The notes under the pieces are model-generated. The model worked only from the letters and a program-made list of their open reading frames with translations. It searched no databases and had not been told where the DNA came from. This document shows positions 15,348-26,708 of a stretch of DNA of 64,000 nucleotides, piece after piece. Position numbers and translations under genes: made by a program. The stretch covers positions 1,364,001-1,428,000 of the forward strand of contig JADJVJ010000001.1 of assembly GCA_016716625.1 (NCBI GenBank), in the 5' to 3' direction. Each line of letters begins with the position of its first letter. The first letter of the stretch is position 1. This stretch comes from Nostocoides sp. (GTDB lineage: Bacteria; Actinomycetota; Actinomycetes; Actinomycetales; Dermatophilaceae).

Positions 15348-16313
15348 ATGACCGTTTACGTCATCGCCGGAGCCGGCATCATCGGATCAGGAGCAGCCCT
15401 GCTGCTCGCCGAACAGGGGCACCACGTGCGGCTCGTCTCCCGCAGTGGCCGCGGCCCGAACCACCCGCGGATCACGACCACGGCCTTGGACCTGGCGCAC
15501 CCCAACGCCGTCGAGGACCTCTCGCGGATCGCCGCCGGGGCCGCCTCGCTCGTCAACGCGATGAATCCGCCCTACACGAAGTGGCCCACGGAGTGGCCGC
15601 CGCTGGCCAACACCCTGCTCCGCGCGGCGGAGATCACCGGAGCCGGACTGGTCACCGTCGGCAACCTCTACGGCTATGGCCGCGTCGATGGGCCGATGCG
15701 CGAAGACCAGCCGTTTGCCCCGACCGGCCACAAGGGCGCCACCCGCGCCCAGATGTGGACCGATGCGCTCGCGGCGCACACAGCGGGACGAGTCCGAGCC
15801 ACCGAGATCCGCGGCTCCGACTACTTCGGCCCCGGCGGTGGGCGCTACTCCTACCTGGGCTACCAGGTCCTGCGCCCAGCCATCGCCGGCAAGACCGTCC
15901 GACTCCTCTTCGGCAACCCCGACGCCGCGCACTCGTGGACCTACCTGCCGGACTTCAGCGCCGCCGTGGCCGCGCTCGCGACACGTGAGCCCACCTCGAC
16001 CACGTGGGGTCGACCCTGGCATGTCCCGACCGCACCCCCACGATCGGTCCTGGAGGCGCTCGCCGATCTCGCCGAGTTCACCGGCCAGAAGCAGGTCAAC
16101 GTCTCCTTGATGCCCGGACGGACGCTGCTCATGCGCGTAGTCCCCATCCTGCGGGAGTTCACCGAGACCTCCCACCAGTTCGAGCACCCGTATGTCGTGG
16201 ACTCCACGCTCACCCAGCAGACCCTCGGCCTGACGCTGACACCCTGGCAGACCGCCCTGGCCGAGACCGTGCTCTCGCTCGGCGGCCGGCCCGCGGTGCC
16301 CGCGCAGCGGTGA
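15348..16313 (+). CDS. NAD(P)-dependent epimerase/dehydratase-like protein
   Basis: 321 residues from the ATG at 15348, preceded by GGGAGG at a normal distance. The Rossmann nucleotide motif is at the start (MTVYVIAGAGIIGSGAALLL), followed by a second strand ending in RSGRG that suggests NADP. The C-terminal substrate part is of the extended or atypical SDR kind (SDYFGPGGGRYSYLG, HSWTYLPDF). The family includes nucleoside-sugar epimerases and NmrA-like redox sensors; the substrate is not predictable. It is probably controlled by the divergent TetR protein. Confidence 0.8.
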   Translation: MTVYVIAGAGIIGSGAALLLAEQGHHVRLVSRSGRGPNHPRITTTALDLAHPNAVEDLSRIAAGAASLVNAMNPPYTKWPTEWPPLANTLLRAAEITGAGLVTVGNLYGYGRVDGPMREDQPFAPTGHKGATRAQMWTDALAAHTAGRVRATEIRGSDYFGPGGGRYSYLGYQVLRPAIAGKTVRLLFGNPDAAHSWTYLPDFSAAVAALATREPTSTTWGRPWHVPTAPPRSVLEALADLAEFTGQKQVNVSLMPGRTLLMRVVPILREFTETSHQFEHPYVVDSTLTQQTLGLTLTPWQTALAETVLSLGGRPAVPAQR

Positions 16314-16328
16314 CCGGCTGAGGGCGAG

Positions 16329-16914
16329 TCACTCACCGCCGAGCTCGGCGACCAGCACCTGGACCTGGACCTGGACCTGAACCTGGAGATCCTCCGGTGA
16401 GCCGTCGTTGGGTATTGCCACATGCGGCACCGGCGGCGGTACCTCCGGCTGCATCCGGGCCACGAACCTCTCCCACTCGGCGAGCTTCCCGAGGTCCCAG
16501 ACACTCCCCCGCTGTTCAATCCGGTCCCGCAGGACGCGCGGCGACACTGCGACCCAGAGGAGTCGAACCGGCTCTCCGCCAAGGGCGTTCACCCAGTCGG
16601 CCCACTCCTGTGACGAACGGATCGCCGAGGTGAACGGACCGACAAGCACGACCGGGCACCCGGCAGAGCGGATCTGCGCGGCCGCAGCCGTCATCCCACC
16701 ATACTCGTGAGCCTTGACGTGCACGTCATACCAGAGCCCCTCCCGCTCCCCCGGCGGCCGGCGATGAGAGGCCTGAACCTCCCCGACGAACCCGGCGAAG
16801 AGCACGTCCTTGTCGAGGATCGCCGGAACCGGATGCAGCCTGCCCAGAAGCAGCTCGGCGACCGTGGACTTCCCCGCTCCCGGTGCGCCGGCGAGCACCC
16901 AGACGGTCGCGCGC

Positions 16915-16928
<14 letters not shown>
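16329..16928 (-). CDS. P-loop kinase-like ATPase coupled to a UvrA paralogue
   Basis: 199 residues. The start ATG at 16928 lies 14 bp inside the end of the UvrA-like gene. The Walker A motif is LAGAPGAGKSTVAELLLG (GAPGAGKS at about 9-16), followed by PAILDKDVLF and later SPRVLRDRIEQRG, the layout of zeta-toxin/AAA_33 and adenylate-kinase-like small-molecule kinases. The C-terminus has an alternating Gln-Val run encoded by a hexanucleotide repeat. The substrate is unknown. The overlap with the UvrA paralogue suggests translational coupling. Confidence 0.75.
16357..16386. repeat. Hexanucleotide tandem repeat inside the kinase gene
   Basis: Five units of ACCTGG, one with a G-to-A change (ACCTGA), lie near the 3' end of the P-loop kinase gene. 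They encode a (Gln-Val)n run on the minus strand. Unit-number change would keep the reading frame. Confidence 0.85.
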
Positions 16929-19272
<2,344 letters not shown>

Positions 19273-19379
19273 CGGACTCCTTCGACGCGGTCGGGACCCC
19301 TCCGAGTATGCCGTGTGCCCACCTCCCAGCCCCGCCAGCCGGACGGCCGCGGACGCCGCCGCCGGTAGCATCGGCTGCC

Positions 19380-20222
19380 ATGAGCGCAGCGGTCGACCCG
19401 GACACGATCTGCCTCGTCAGCGGGGGTGACCTGGTGCGCTCCCGGTCCTACGTCAACCATCGCATCTGGGCGGCTGAAGCGGGCATCGACTACCGCCTCG
19501 AGATCGGCATCGCACCCGGGCGGCGCACGCCATACGACCCGAAGTTCACCGCGATCCGCAACGTCCTGCCCCGGTACTCCTGGATCATCTGGGTCGACGA
19601 CGACGTCTACTTCACCGACTGGCGGCCGGGTCGCCTCCTGCACCTCGTGGACGACGCCGAGCGCAGCGGCCTCTGGGGGGTGCTCGCGCAGGGGCCGACC
19701 GAACCCGGGGGGCACTGGTCGGCGATCAACACCGGGGTGATGATCCTGCGCAACGACCCGCGCACCTTCGCCATGCTCGATCGTGCCCAGGCGCTGGAGG
19801 TTGCCGAGGCCAAGGAACGCTGGGAGCCAACCCGGGACGGCCTGTTCACCCACGGCGACCAGGACACGATCTGGACGACCGTTCGCGAGGATCCCGACCT
19901 GCTCTCCGGGCTGCGCATCGTCGGGCACGCCGATCTCAACTCCCGCCCCCACCTCGTGGGCGCTTCGCCCGCCGAGGTGCTCACCGTGCACTTCTGCGGC
20001 CCCGGGGACAAACGCGCTCGGGTGGCCCGGTTCGCCGCCCGCTTCGGGATGGGCCAGGAACTCGTCCCGGCCACGCTGCTCGACGCGTACGCGGTCCAGC
20101 ACCGGGAGCTGCTCCCGGCCGCCGAGGTCGCCGCCCGGGAGGCCGCCGACCGGGCCGGAGCACTGACCAGGCGTGTGCAGGCCAAGGTCGCTTGGGTCCG
20201 CAGCACCCGGCGCTGGCGCTAA
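19380..20222 (+). CDS. Glycosyltransferase of the GT34/GMA12-like type
   Basis: About 280 residues from the ATG at 19380. A DDD metal and nucleotide-sugar motif is in WIIWVDDDVYFTDW. Downstream NTGVMILRNDP and GDQDTIWTTV match the acceptor and catalytic blocks of the galactosyl/mannosyltransferase GMA12/MNN10 group. A DLNSRPH stretch follows. The last 45 residues are basic and helical, perhaps for membrane association. The donor and acceptor are unknown. The gene is divergent from the UvrA paralogue. Confidence 0.7.
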   Translation: MSAAVDPDTICLVSGGDLVRSRSYVNHRIWAAEAGIDYRLEIGIAPGRRTPYDPKFTAIRNVLPRYSWIIWVDDDVYFTDWRPGRLLHLVDDAERSGLWGVLAQGPTEPGGHWSAINTGVMILRNDPRTFAMLDRAQALEVAEAKERWEPTRDGLFTHGDQDTIWTTVREDPDLLSGLRIVGHADLNSRPHLVGASPAEVLTVHFCGPGDKRARVARFAARFGMGQELVPATLLDAYAVQHRELLPAAEVAAREAADRAGALTRRVQAKVAWVRSTRRWR

Positions 20223-20344
20223 CGCCCCTCATCCGTTCGGCCACATCCCCAGGTTCGTGGCTCACCGGGAGGACCGCCCGGCATAGGAGCGCCTATTCTG
20301 ACGTTGAGGGAGAGCCAGGCGCCCGCAGGGGGCACATTGTCGAC

Positions 20345-21688
20345 ATGAGCCAGGATGAGAGCATGAAGCGGCACCGGAGCGTACGCACGCATCTCGCTGG
20401 CGCGCTTGCGGCGGGTCTTGCCGCGTCCGCTCTGGTCGGCGCCACGGCCGGTCCGGCGACCGCTGCCGGCACGCCGACCCCGTCGGCCACCACGACCCCG
20501 TCTCCGAGCGCCTCGGCAAGCCCGTCACCCTCCCCCAGCGCGAGCCCCGAGGCCGAGCATGCCCTCAGTGCCGCCGAACTCAAGGCGCAGATCACCGAGG
20601 CCGACCGGCTCTGGACGAGCATCCTCGCAAGCAGCAGTGAACTGAGCGCCGCTATGCAAGAGATGGCGTCCCTCTCCACCAAGATCAACGGCCTCCTGGA
20701 GTCGCTTGACAAGGCTAAGCAGGCATCCCAGCTCGCCACGGCCGCCGCAGTCAAGGCCCGAGAGGAACTGGCGGCCACGCGGCTTCGCCTCGACAAGGCC
20801 CGCCAGGCCCTGAGTACCTGGGCCTTCGACGCCTACACCGGTGGCGGACAGAACGCCGACGTCGCGGGCATGCTCGATGCCATGGAGGTCGACGCCTCCG
20901 AGGTCTCCGACCCACTCGGTGACGTCAGCTATCTCACCGACCAACGCAGCCGGACGGTGGCGAGTTTCCGCGCCCTCAGCGAACTGCACGACCGGCTCGC
21001 GATCACCGCCGCCGAGACCGAGAGCGCCGCCCTCGAAGCCCAGCGGGCCATCGAACGCGACAAGGCGGCCCTCGACAAGGCCCTCGTCGGCCAGAAGGCC
21101 AAGCTCGACCGGATCCGCAAACTCCAGCTCGAGGAGATCGCCAAGGCCTCGCCGGTGAGTGCGGCGCTCCTCAAGGCCGCCACTCCCGAGGCCGCAGCCG
21201 CCGCGGAACGGCTGCGGCAGGCCCTCGAGGCCGCCTCCGTTGACCTGGCCGCCGACATCGGCCCGCCGTGCACCAAGGATGACGGCACGATCTATCCCAA
21301 CGGGATGATGCCCGCGGCTGCGCTCTGCCCCCTGTGGGGAGCCCCCGGTCAGTCCCTTAAGCCCAAGGCCGCGGCCGCGTTCAACGCCATGAGCAAGGCC
21401 TACGCCAGCCAGACCGGGCACCCGATCTGCGTCTCCGACTCCTATCGCTCGCTCGCGCGGCAGTACACGGTCAAGGCATCCCGCGGCAAGTGGGCCGCCA
21501 CACCCGGGACGAGCCCGCACGGGCGCGGCGTGGCGGTTGATCTCGGCTGTGGTGTCCAGGACTTCGGGCATCCCGCCCACCTATGGCTCAAGCAGAACGC
21601 GCACATCTACGGCTGGTACCACCCGGCCTGGGCCGCGCCCGGCGGACCGCTGCCCGAGCCGTGGCACTGGCAGTACGCCGGCGACTGA
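20345..21688 (+). CDS. Secreted D-alanyl-D-alanine carboxypeptidase-like protein (VanY, M15B) with coiled coil
   Basis: About 447 residues from ATG 20345; a second ATG at 20363 is equally plausible. A signal peptide is visible (RTHLAGALAAGLAASALVGA, cut after ATAA). It is followed by a Thr/Ser/Pro-rich linker and a long predicted coiled coil (about residues 70-300), then the VanY peptidase domain. The zinc motifs are SPHGRGVAVDLGCG and PEPWHWQYAG. The coiled-coil front half resembles cell-wall hydrolases that are held inactive until recruited by a partner such as FtsEX. It probably trims peptidoglycan stem peptides outside the membrane. Confidence 0.88.
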   Translation: MSQDESMKRHRSVRTHLAGALAAGLAASALVGATAGPATAAGTPTPSATTTPSPSASASPSPSPSASPEAEHALSAAELKAQITEADRLWTSILASSSELSAAMQEMASLSTKINGLLESLDKAKQASQLATAAAVKAREELAATRLRLDKARQALSTWAFDAYTGGGQNADVAGMLDAMEVDASEVSDPLGDVSYLTDQRSRTVASFRALSELHDRLAITAAETESAALEAQRAIERDKAALDKALVGQKAKLDRIRKLQLEEIAKASPVSAALLKAATPEAAAAAERLRQALEAASVDLAADIGPPCTKDDGTIYPNGMMPAAALCPLWGAPGQSLKPKAAAAFNAMSKAYASQTGHPICVSDSYRSLARQYTVKASRGKWAATPGTSPHGRGVAVDLGCGVQDFGHPAHLWLKQNAHIYGWYHPAWAAPGGPLPEPWHWQYAGD

Positions 21689-21770
21689 CCACGACCACCA
21701 CTGAGCGCCGGCCAATTCGGTTCGGCGATCCTCTCCCACGCGCCCCCTGAGGTGTGTCAGGCTTCCGGCC

Positions 21771-23324
21771 ATGACCGCCCAGGCCGAGGCCGACTACTCC
21801 GACACCACCCGCTATCACCGGTCCTGGTACTGGTACGACTGGGCCAACTCCGCCTTCGTCACCACCGTGGGCACCGTCCTGTTCGGCCCTTACCTCACCT
21901 CGGTCGCCAAGAACGCCGCGTGCCCGGGCCTCGCCGAGGGCGCTACCTGCACCACCGACCTGTATGTCGTGCCGTCAGCGGCGGGCTGGCCGGCCTGGAT
22001 CTGGCAGTCCGCGTTCGCCCTGACGATCGCACTCCTGGTCGGTCTCGTCGCCTCGCTCATCATCTACTCGAAGGGCTCGGACCCCCTCGTGCGGCCCTCG
22101 CGGATCGTGCCGATCCTCGGAGTGGCCGCGCTCGTGCTCGTGCTCACCGCACCGCTGGACCCCGGCTCGGTCGCTTCGTACACGACGACGTTGGCGACGA
22201 TCATGTCGGCGATCGCGCTCGTCTTCATCGGGGCGGTCGCGGACCGAGCAACCCGCCCGGCCCGGCTTATGGGCCTCTTTGCGTGGACCGGTGCGGCCGC
22301 CGCGAGCGCGCTCTTCTTCCTCGCCGGCGACAACTGGCGGTTCGGCTCAGCGATGATGATCATCGCGACCATCGCGCTGGGCGCGTCCCTGGTCGTCTAC
22401 GACGCGATCCTCTGCCGGATCGCCCACCCCGACGACCGCGACAAGGTCTCCTCCCGCGGCTGGGCGCTCGGCTACCTCGGGGGCGGACTGCTGCTCGCCC
22501 TCAACCTCGTCATCGTGCAGAAGCCCGAACTGCTCGGGCTCTCCATGGGCATGGCGGTCCGGGTGAGCATGCTCTCGGCCGGCCTCTGGTGGGCGATCTT
22601 CACCCTCATCCCGGTCCTTGGGCTCTGGCAACTCAAGGGAGCCGCTCCCGGTGGGGTGGAGGCGCGTGGCGAGGGGGCCGTTCGCGGCAGCCTCACCCAG
22701 CTCGGGCACACCCTTCGGGACCTGCGCAGTTACCCACAGACCCTGATGTTCCTGCTCGCCTATCTCTTCTTCAACGACGGCATCCAGACCGTGATCACCT
22801 CGAGCAGCACTTACGGCTCCGAGCAGCTCAAGTTCGCCCAGAGCCAGCTCATCGCCCTGATTCTCATGGTCCAGTTCGTCGCCTTCTTCGGCGCACTGCT
22901 GTTCGGCCGACTCGCCGCGAACTTCGGGGCCTGGCGCACCGTGCTCGGTTCACTGGTTGCCTGGTCCGCCATTGTCATCGCAGCCTTCTTCGTCCCGGAG
23001 AAGGCCTTCCTCGTCTTCGCGGCGCTCGGCGTTCTCATCGGGATCGTCCTCGGCGGCTCCCAGGCCCTCTCCCGCTCGATGTTCAGCCAGCTCGTGCCGA
23101 AGAGCCGGGAAGCCGAGTTCTTCGCCTTCTACCAGGCCATGGAGCGCGGCACGTCCTGGTTCGGCGCCCTGCTCTTCGGGCTGGTGCACCAGGTGACGAA
23201 CTCCTATCGCCCGGCCATCGTCGCCCTGGTCATCTTCTTCGTGCTCGGATTCGTCTTCCTCCGCAAGGTCGACATGCGGCAGGGGATTCTCGACGCTGGC
23301 AACGTCATGCCGCAAAAGGTGTGA
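21771..23324 (+). CDS. MFS transporter, UMF1/Atg22-like family
   Basis: 517 residues and about 12 membrane segments. The family signature WYWYDWANSAFVTTVGTVLF is at residues 19-38. A central cytoplasmic part reaches VEARGEGAVRGSLTQLGHTL. The C-half includes LAYLFFNDGIQTVITSSS and GGSQALSRSMFSQLVP, both typical of the UMF1 group. Fungal Atg22 exports amino acids from the vacuole; bacterial substrates are not established. It is transcribed separately from rbpA. Confidence 0.87.
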   Translation: MTAQAEADYSDTTRYHRSWYWYDWANSAFVTTVGTVLFGPYLTSVAKNAACPGLAEGATCTTDLYVVPSAAGWPAWIWQSAFALTIALLVGLVASLIIYSKGSDPLVRPSRIVPILGVAALVLVLTAPLDPGSVASYTTTLATIMSAIALVFIGAVADRATRPARLMGLFAWTGAAAASALFFLAGDNWRFGSAMMIIATIALGASLVVYDAILCRIAHPDDRDKVSSRGWALGYLGGGLLLALNLVIVQKPELLGLSMGMAVRVSMLSAGLWWAIFTLIPVLGLWQLKGAAPGGVEARGEGAVRGSLTQLGHTLRDLRSYPQTLMFLLAYLFFNDGIQTVITSSSTYGSEQLKFAQSQLIALILMVQFVAFFGALLFGRLAANFGAWRTVLGSLVAWSAIVIAAFFVPEKAFLVFAALGVLIGIVLGGSQALSRSMFSQLVPKSREAEFFAFYQAMERGTSWFGALLFGLVHQVTNSYRPAIVALVIFFVLGFVFLRKVDMRQGILDAGNVMPQKV

Positions 23325-23367
23325 GGCGGCTCACAGCCCTCGAACGCGACATACGGTCCGTGGGGCC

Positions 23368-23394
23368 GGAACAAATGGGTCATTGTTGAACGTT
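23368..23394 (+). promoter_or_regulatory. SigR-type promoter candidate upstream of rbpA
   Basis: GGAAC (23368-23372), 19 nt, then GTT (23392-23394) is close to the actinobacterial SigR/SigH consensus (GGAAT, 18-19 nt, GTT). In Streptomyces rbpA is known to be part of the disulfide-stress SigR regulon. The site is 79 bp upstream of the rbpA start. Confidence 0.5.
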
Positions 23395-23473
23395 GAGCCC
23401 ATCGACGCCTCGACATCCCCATCATTTTCGTCATCTTGTCGCGGCACGCCCACACGACCTACGGGAGTAGACC

Positions 23474-23830
23474 ATGGCCGAGCGCAGCCTGCGCGGCACC
23501 CGCCTCGGTGCCTTGAGCATGGAGCGCGACGAGCACGTCGTGCCCTCGGAGCGCCAGATCACGACATACAAGTGTCCTTCGGGACACCTCACCGAGCTGC
23601 CGTTCTCCATCGAGGCCGAGATTCCGGCGACGTGGGAGTGCCGCTGTGGCGCCGAAGCCCTCCTTCAGGGCGGCGACACCCCGGCCGAGCCCAAGCCGGT
23701 GAAGCACGTCCGCACGCACTGGGACATGCTCCTGGAGCGCCGCTCGATCCCCGAGCTGGAAGAGCTTCTCGAGGAGCGGCTCACCCTGCTTCGTGAGTCC
23801 CGCGGACAGCGTCCCAAGAAGACCGCCTGA
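23474..23830 (+). CDS. rbpA: RNA polymerase-binding protein RbpA
   Basis: 118 residues, the normal length. It shows the expected order: the N-terminal tail with basic SLRGTRLG, the core with Cys motifs (TYKCPSGHLTELPF and WECRCGAEAL), a basic linker, and the sigma-interaction domain HVRTHWDMLLERRSIPELEE. RbpA binds RNA polymerase and group-1/2 sigma factors, stabilises the open complex, and affects rifampicin tolerance. The SigR-like promoter upstream fits its known stress control. A strong terminator follows, shared with the convergent fxsA. Confidence 0.97.
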   Translation: MAERSLRGTRLGALSMERDEHVVPSERQITTYKCPSGHLTELPFSIEAEIPATWECRCGAEALLQGGDTPAEPKPVKHVRTHWDMLLERRSIPELEELLEERLTLLRESRGQRPKKTA

Positions 23831-23840
23831 ACCCACAACT

Positions 23841-23877
23841 CCGAAGGGCCCGTCGCGCATCGCGGCGGGCCCTTCGG
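23841..23877. terminator. Bidirectional terminator between rbpA and fxsA
   Basis: CCGAAGGGCCCG (23841-23852) and CGGGCCCTTCGG (23866-23877) form a perfect 12-bp stem; the loop holds a further small stem (CGCG/CGCG). It sits 11 bp after the rbpA stop and 8 bp before the convergent fxsA stop, so it can serve both. Confidence 0.88.
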
Positions 23878-23884
23878 TGTCGGC

Positions 23885-24352
23885 TTAGTCGACAACCTCT
23901 CCCGGTATGACGTCGGGCCGCTGGCCGCTCGGCGATGGCCGGCCCGCCCCCCTCCCGCCGAGCAGGCGTCGGGCGACGGCCGCCTCGAGGAACCGGCGCG
24001 CGATCGGGCGGGTGAACGGCAACACGCAGAAGAAGCCGGCGATGTCGGTGAGGAAACCCGGGGTGAGCAGCAACGTGCCCCCGACGAGGACGAGCGCCGC
24101 GTCCGCGAGCTGACGGGAGGGCATCCGGCCGGTCTGCAGGGCCTCGGTGAGCGCACCCCAGGCCCGGGCGCCCTCCCGACGGACCAGCCACGCGCCGAGG
24201 AGCGACTCCACCACCAGGAGCAGCAGGGTCGGCCACGCCCCGATCACCTTGCCGACCCCGATGAGGGCGGCGATCTCCAGGGTCGGGACGATGAGCAGGG
24301 CGAGAAAGACCAGCGCCACCCACCGGGGGCGACGTCGGCGACCCGACGTCAC
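23885..24352 (-). CDS. fxsA: FxsA-family membrane protein
   Basis: 155 residues from the GTG at 24352, which overlaps the ppm stop by 4 bp (GTGA). Three or four hydrophobic segments are present (WVALVFLALLIVPTLEIAAL, TLLLLVVESLLGAWLV, LVGGTLLLTPGFLTDIAGFF). The family core is LLTPGFLTDIAGFFCVLPFT. In E. coli FxsA relieves exclusion of phage T7 by the F plasmid; its normal role is unknown. It is the last gene of a run that begins with kdd. Confidence 0.9.
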   Translation of the reverse strand: MTSGRRRRPRWVALVFLALLIVPTLEIAALIGVGKVIGAWPTLLLLVVESLLGAWLVRREGARAWGALTEALQTGRMPSRQLADAALVLVGGTLLLTPGFLTDIAGFFCVLPFTRPIARRFLEAAVARRLLGGRGAGRPSPSGQRPDVIPGEVVD

Positions 24353-25131
24353 AGGCTGTGCCACTGGGCCTTCCGCCGCCGTGCCACGGCCGCACGGACC
24401 TGGCCGCCGCGGTAGGCAAGCCCCCACAGGGTGATCCGTTTGAGGGCCTCCTGGACGATGTCGCCAGACATCTTCGAGTCCCCGATCTCGCGCTCGACGA
24501 AACTGATCGGCACCTCGACGACCTTGAGACCGGCCCGCAAGGCCCGGCGGGTGAGGTCGATCTGGAAGCAGTACCCCTGAGAGGCCACATCACCGAGCCC
24601 CATGGCGTCCAGGGCCGTCATCCGGTAGACCCGGTAGCCCCCGGTTGCGTCGTTGACCGGCATACCGAGCATGGCCTTGGTGTAGACGTTGCCGCCCACC
24701 GAGATGGCCTTGCGGATCGCGGGCCAGTTGACGACCTCGCCACCCTTGATCCACCGGGACCCGATGACGACATCGGCCGTGCCGGCCGCCGCCAGCATTG
24801 CCGGGAGATGCTCGGGGCGGTGCGAACCGTCCGCATCCATCTCCACGACGGCGTCGTAGCCCCGCTCGCGTGCCCACGCAAAACCGTGCAGGTAGGCCGC
24901 ACCGAGGCCGGCCTTGCCTTCGCGGTGCACGACGTGGACCTGCGGGTCCTTCGCGGCAAGGGCGTCGGCGACCTCCCCGGTGCCGTCGGGTGAGGCATCG
25001 TCGAGGATGACGACGTCGACCTCGGGGGTGGTGGCGCGGACACGGCCAACGATGAGCGGGACGTTTTCCCGCTCGTTGTAGGTGGGGATGAGCACAGCGA
25101 CCTTGGTCAGCGGTGCGCGGGTGTCAGACAC
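24349..25131 (-). CDS. ppm1: Polyprenol-phosphate mannose synthase (GT2)
   Basis: 260 residues from the GTG at 25131, which lies inside the end of lnt (8-bp overlap). The GT2 fold is seen in VAVLIPTYNERENVPLIV, ILDDASPDGTGEVADAL and VVEMDADGSHRPEHLP (the DAD metal site). A C-terminal LKVVEVPISFVEREIGDSKM matches the dolichol-phosphate mannosyltransferase group. It moves mannose from GDP-mannose to polyprenol phosphate for cell-wall glycolipids and protein mannosylation. In Mycobacterium tuberculosis the Lnt and Ppm activities are fused in one protein; here they are two overlapping genes. Confidence 0.93.
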   Translation of the reverse strand: MSDTRAPLTKVAVLIPTYNERENVPLIVGRVRATTPEVDVVILDDASPDGTGEVADALAAKDPQVHVVHREGKAGLGAAYLHGFAWARERGYDAVVEMDADGSHRPEHLPAMLAAAGTADVVIGSRWIKGGEVVNWPAIRKAISVGGNVYTKAMLGMPVNDATGGYRVYRMTALDAMGLGDVASQGYCFQIDLTRRALRAGLKVVEVPISFVEREIGDSKMSGDIVQEALKRITLWGLAYRGGQVRAAVARRRKAQWHSL

Positions 25132-26707
25132 GGGTTCCTTCCTGGGCTGGGGCTGCCGGTGCGAAAACCCTAACGGGTCGCCCTGAACCGCGGGCGGCAG
25201 CCACCAGGAGCAACAGCGCGGCAAGCGCCAACCATTCCGGGACCGGGCCGATCCGGTCTGAGATGGTGGTCTCACTGCGCACCGGGAGTTGACCCACGGC
25301 CTGAGCGGCCTCGAACAGAGACGTGCGGGCGGTCACGGTGCCGTCGGGGTGCACGAACCCGGACACCCCGACGGTCGAGACGTGCACGATGGCGCGACCG
25401 TGTTCGATGGCCCGGATCCGGGAGATGGCCAGCTGTTGTTCGGACTCGGCGGTGAAGCCGAAGGTGGCGTTGTTGGTTTGGACGACCAGAAGGGCCTCCC
25501 CTTCGCGGCTGTTCACGCTGTCGCGCATGAGGTCGTCATAGGCGACCTCGAAGCAGATCGTCGGCAGCGCCCAGTAGTCTCCGCCGGCACTGGGCACCCG
25601 AAACGCCCCGATCTCGGTGCCGGCGGTGAAGTCGCGGCGAACGAGGTCGACCTTGTCCGAGAAGACCCGGAAGAAGTCCCGCCACGGGATGTACTCCGCG
25701 AACGGCACCGGGTGCACCTTGTCGTAGCGCCCGATCTGCCCGTTCGGTTCGACGAACAGGGAGGCATTGGCCAGGGTGCCGTCCGGCCGTTCGATGACCG
25801 CACCGACAAGCACCGGCACTCTCACCGCCGCAACCGCCTTCGTGATCTGGGCCATGGCGTCCAGGTTCCCGAAGGGGTCGATGTCCGAGGAGTTCTCGGG
25901 CCACAGCACCAGGCTGAGGTCCGCGGGGGCACGCTCGGCCAGGGCCTCGGTCCCCCGGACATGGTTGTCGAGCACGGCCCGCCGCTCGGCGTTGAAGTCC
26001 AGACCGGCGCGAGGGACATTGCCCTGGACGTAGCCGACGGTGACCTCCCTCCCGTGCGTGGGCAGCGTCGTGACGGCCGGGAGCGCGCAGAGCGCGGCGG
26101 CCACCGCGAGCGGCCACGGAGCGCCGGGGTAGTTCCGTTCGGTGACCCGGTATGCCGTGGCGAGGGTCAGCGTCCCCGCGGCGGCGACCGCGCCGGTGAC
26201 CAGCGGGGCTCCCCCGATGGCCGCCCAGTACACCAGCGGGCTATCGGCCTGGCTGAACGCGAGCCGCGCCCACGGGAAGCCCCCAAAGGGCGTGGTGCTG
26301 CGGGCCCACTCCATGACCACCCACGCCGGCGGCACCAGGGCCAACGCCCACCCACGGTGCCCGGCGCGCAGGAGCCGGCGTCCGGCATACCCGACGAGTG
26401 CGGACATGAGCGCGACGTACAGGGCCTGCAGGGTGCTCAGCGCCATCCACGGCAGGGTGCCGACGTAGATTCCCGACCACGACAGCACCGGCACGAAGCA
26501 GCCCAGCCCGGCCACGAGGCCGAGCCCGAGACCACACCACCAGCCCGCCTCCAGGGTGACCAGGGCGTGCAGGCCCACCCCGACCGGCGCGAGCCACCAC
26601 AGGTCGTGGGTGGGGAAGGCCAGCCACAGGCAGATCCCGGCGAGGGCAGCGCCGAGGAGCCGCACGGCATACCGGGTGGGGGAAGACACCCCCACACGGT
26701 AAGTCAC
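25124..26707 (-). CDS. lnt: Apolipoprotein N-acyltransferase
   Basis: About 527 residues from the GTG at 26707, one base beyond the kal stop codon. The front half has several membrane segments (LLGAALAGICLWLAFPTHDLW and others), including FPWARLAFSQ. The back half is a nitrilase-type domain with the Glu-Lys-Cys catalytic set in LVLWPENSSD, RYDKVHPVPFAEYIPWRDFF and LPTICFEVAYDDLMRD. It adds a third acyl chain to lipoproteins in the membrane. It is translationally linked to both kal upstream and ppm1 downstream. Confidence 0.93.
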   Translation of the reverse strand: MTYRVGVSSPTRYAVRLLGAALAGICLWLAFPTHDLWWLAPVGVGLHALVTLEAGWWCGLGLGLVAGLGCFVPVLSWSGIYVGTLPWMALSTLQALYVALMSALVGYAGRRLLRAGHRGWALALVPPAWVVMEWARSTTPFGGFPWARLAFSQADSPLVYWAAIGGAPLVTGAVAAAGTLTLATAYRVTERNYPGAPWPLAVAAALCALPAVTTLPTHGREVTVGYVQGNVPRAGLDFNAERRAVLDNHVRGTEALAERAPADLSLVLWPENSSDIDPFGNLDAMAQITKAVAAVRVPVLVGAVIERPDGTLANASLFVEPNGQIGRYDKVHPVPFAEYIPWRDFFRVFSDKVDLVRRDFTAGTEIGAFRVPSAGGDYWALPTICFEVAYDDLMRDSVNSREGEALLVVQTNNATFGFTAESEQQLAISRIRAIEHGRAIVHVSTVGVSGFVHPDGTVTARTSLFEAAQAVGQLPVRSETTISDRIGPVPEWLALAALLLLVAAARGSGRPVRVFAPAAPAQEGTRV

Positions 26708-26708
26708 C

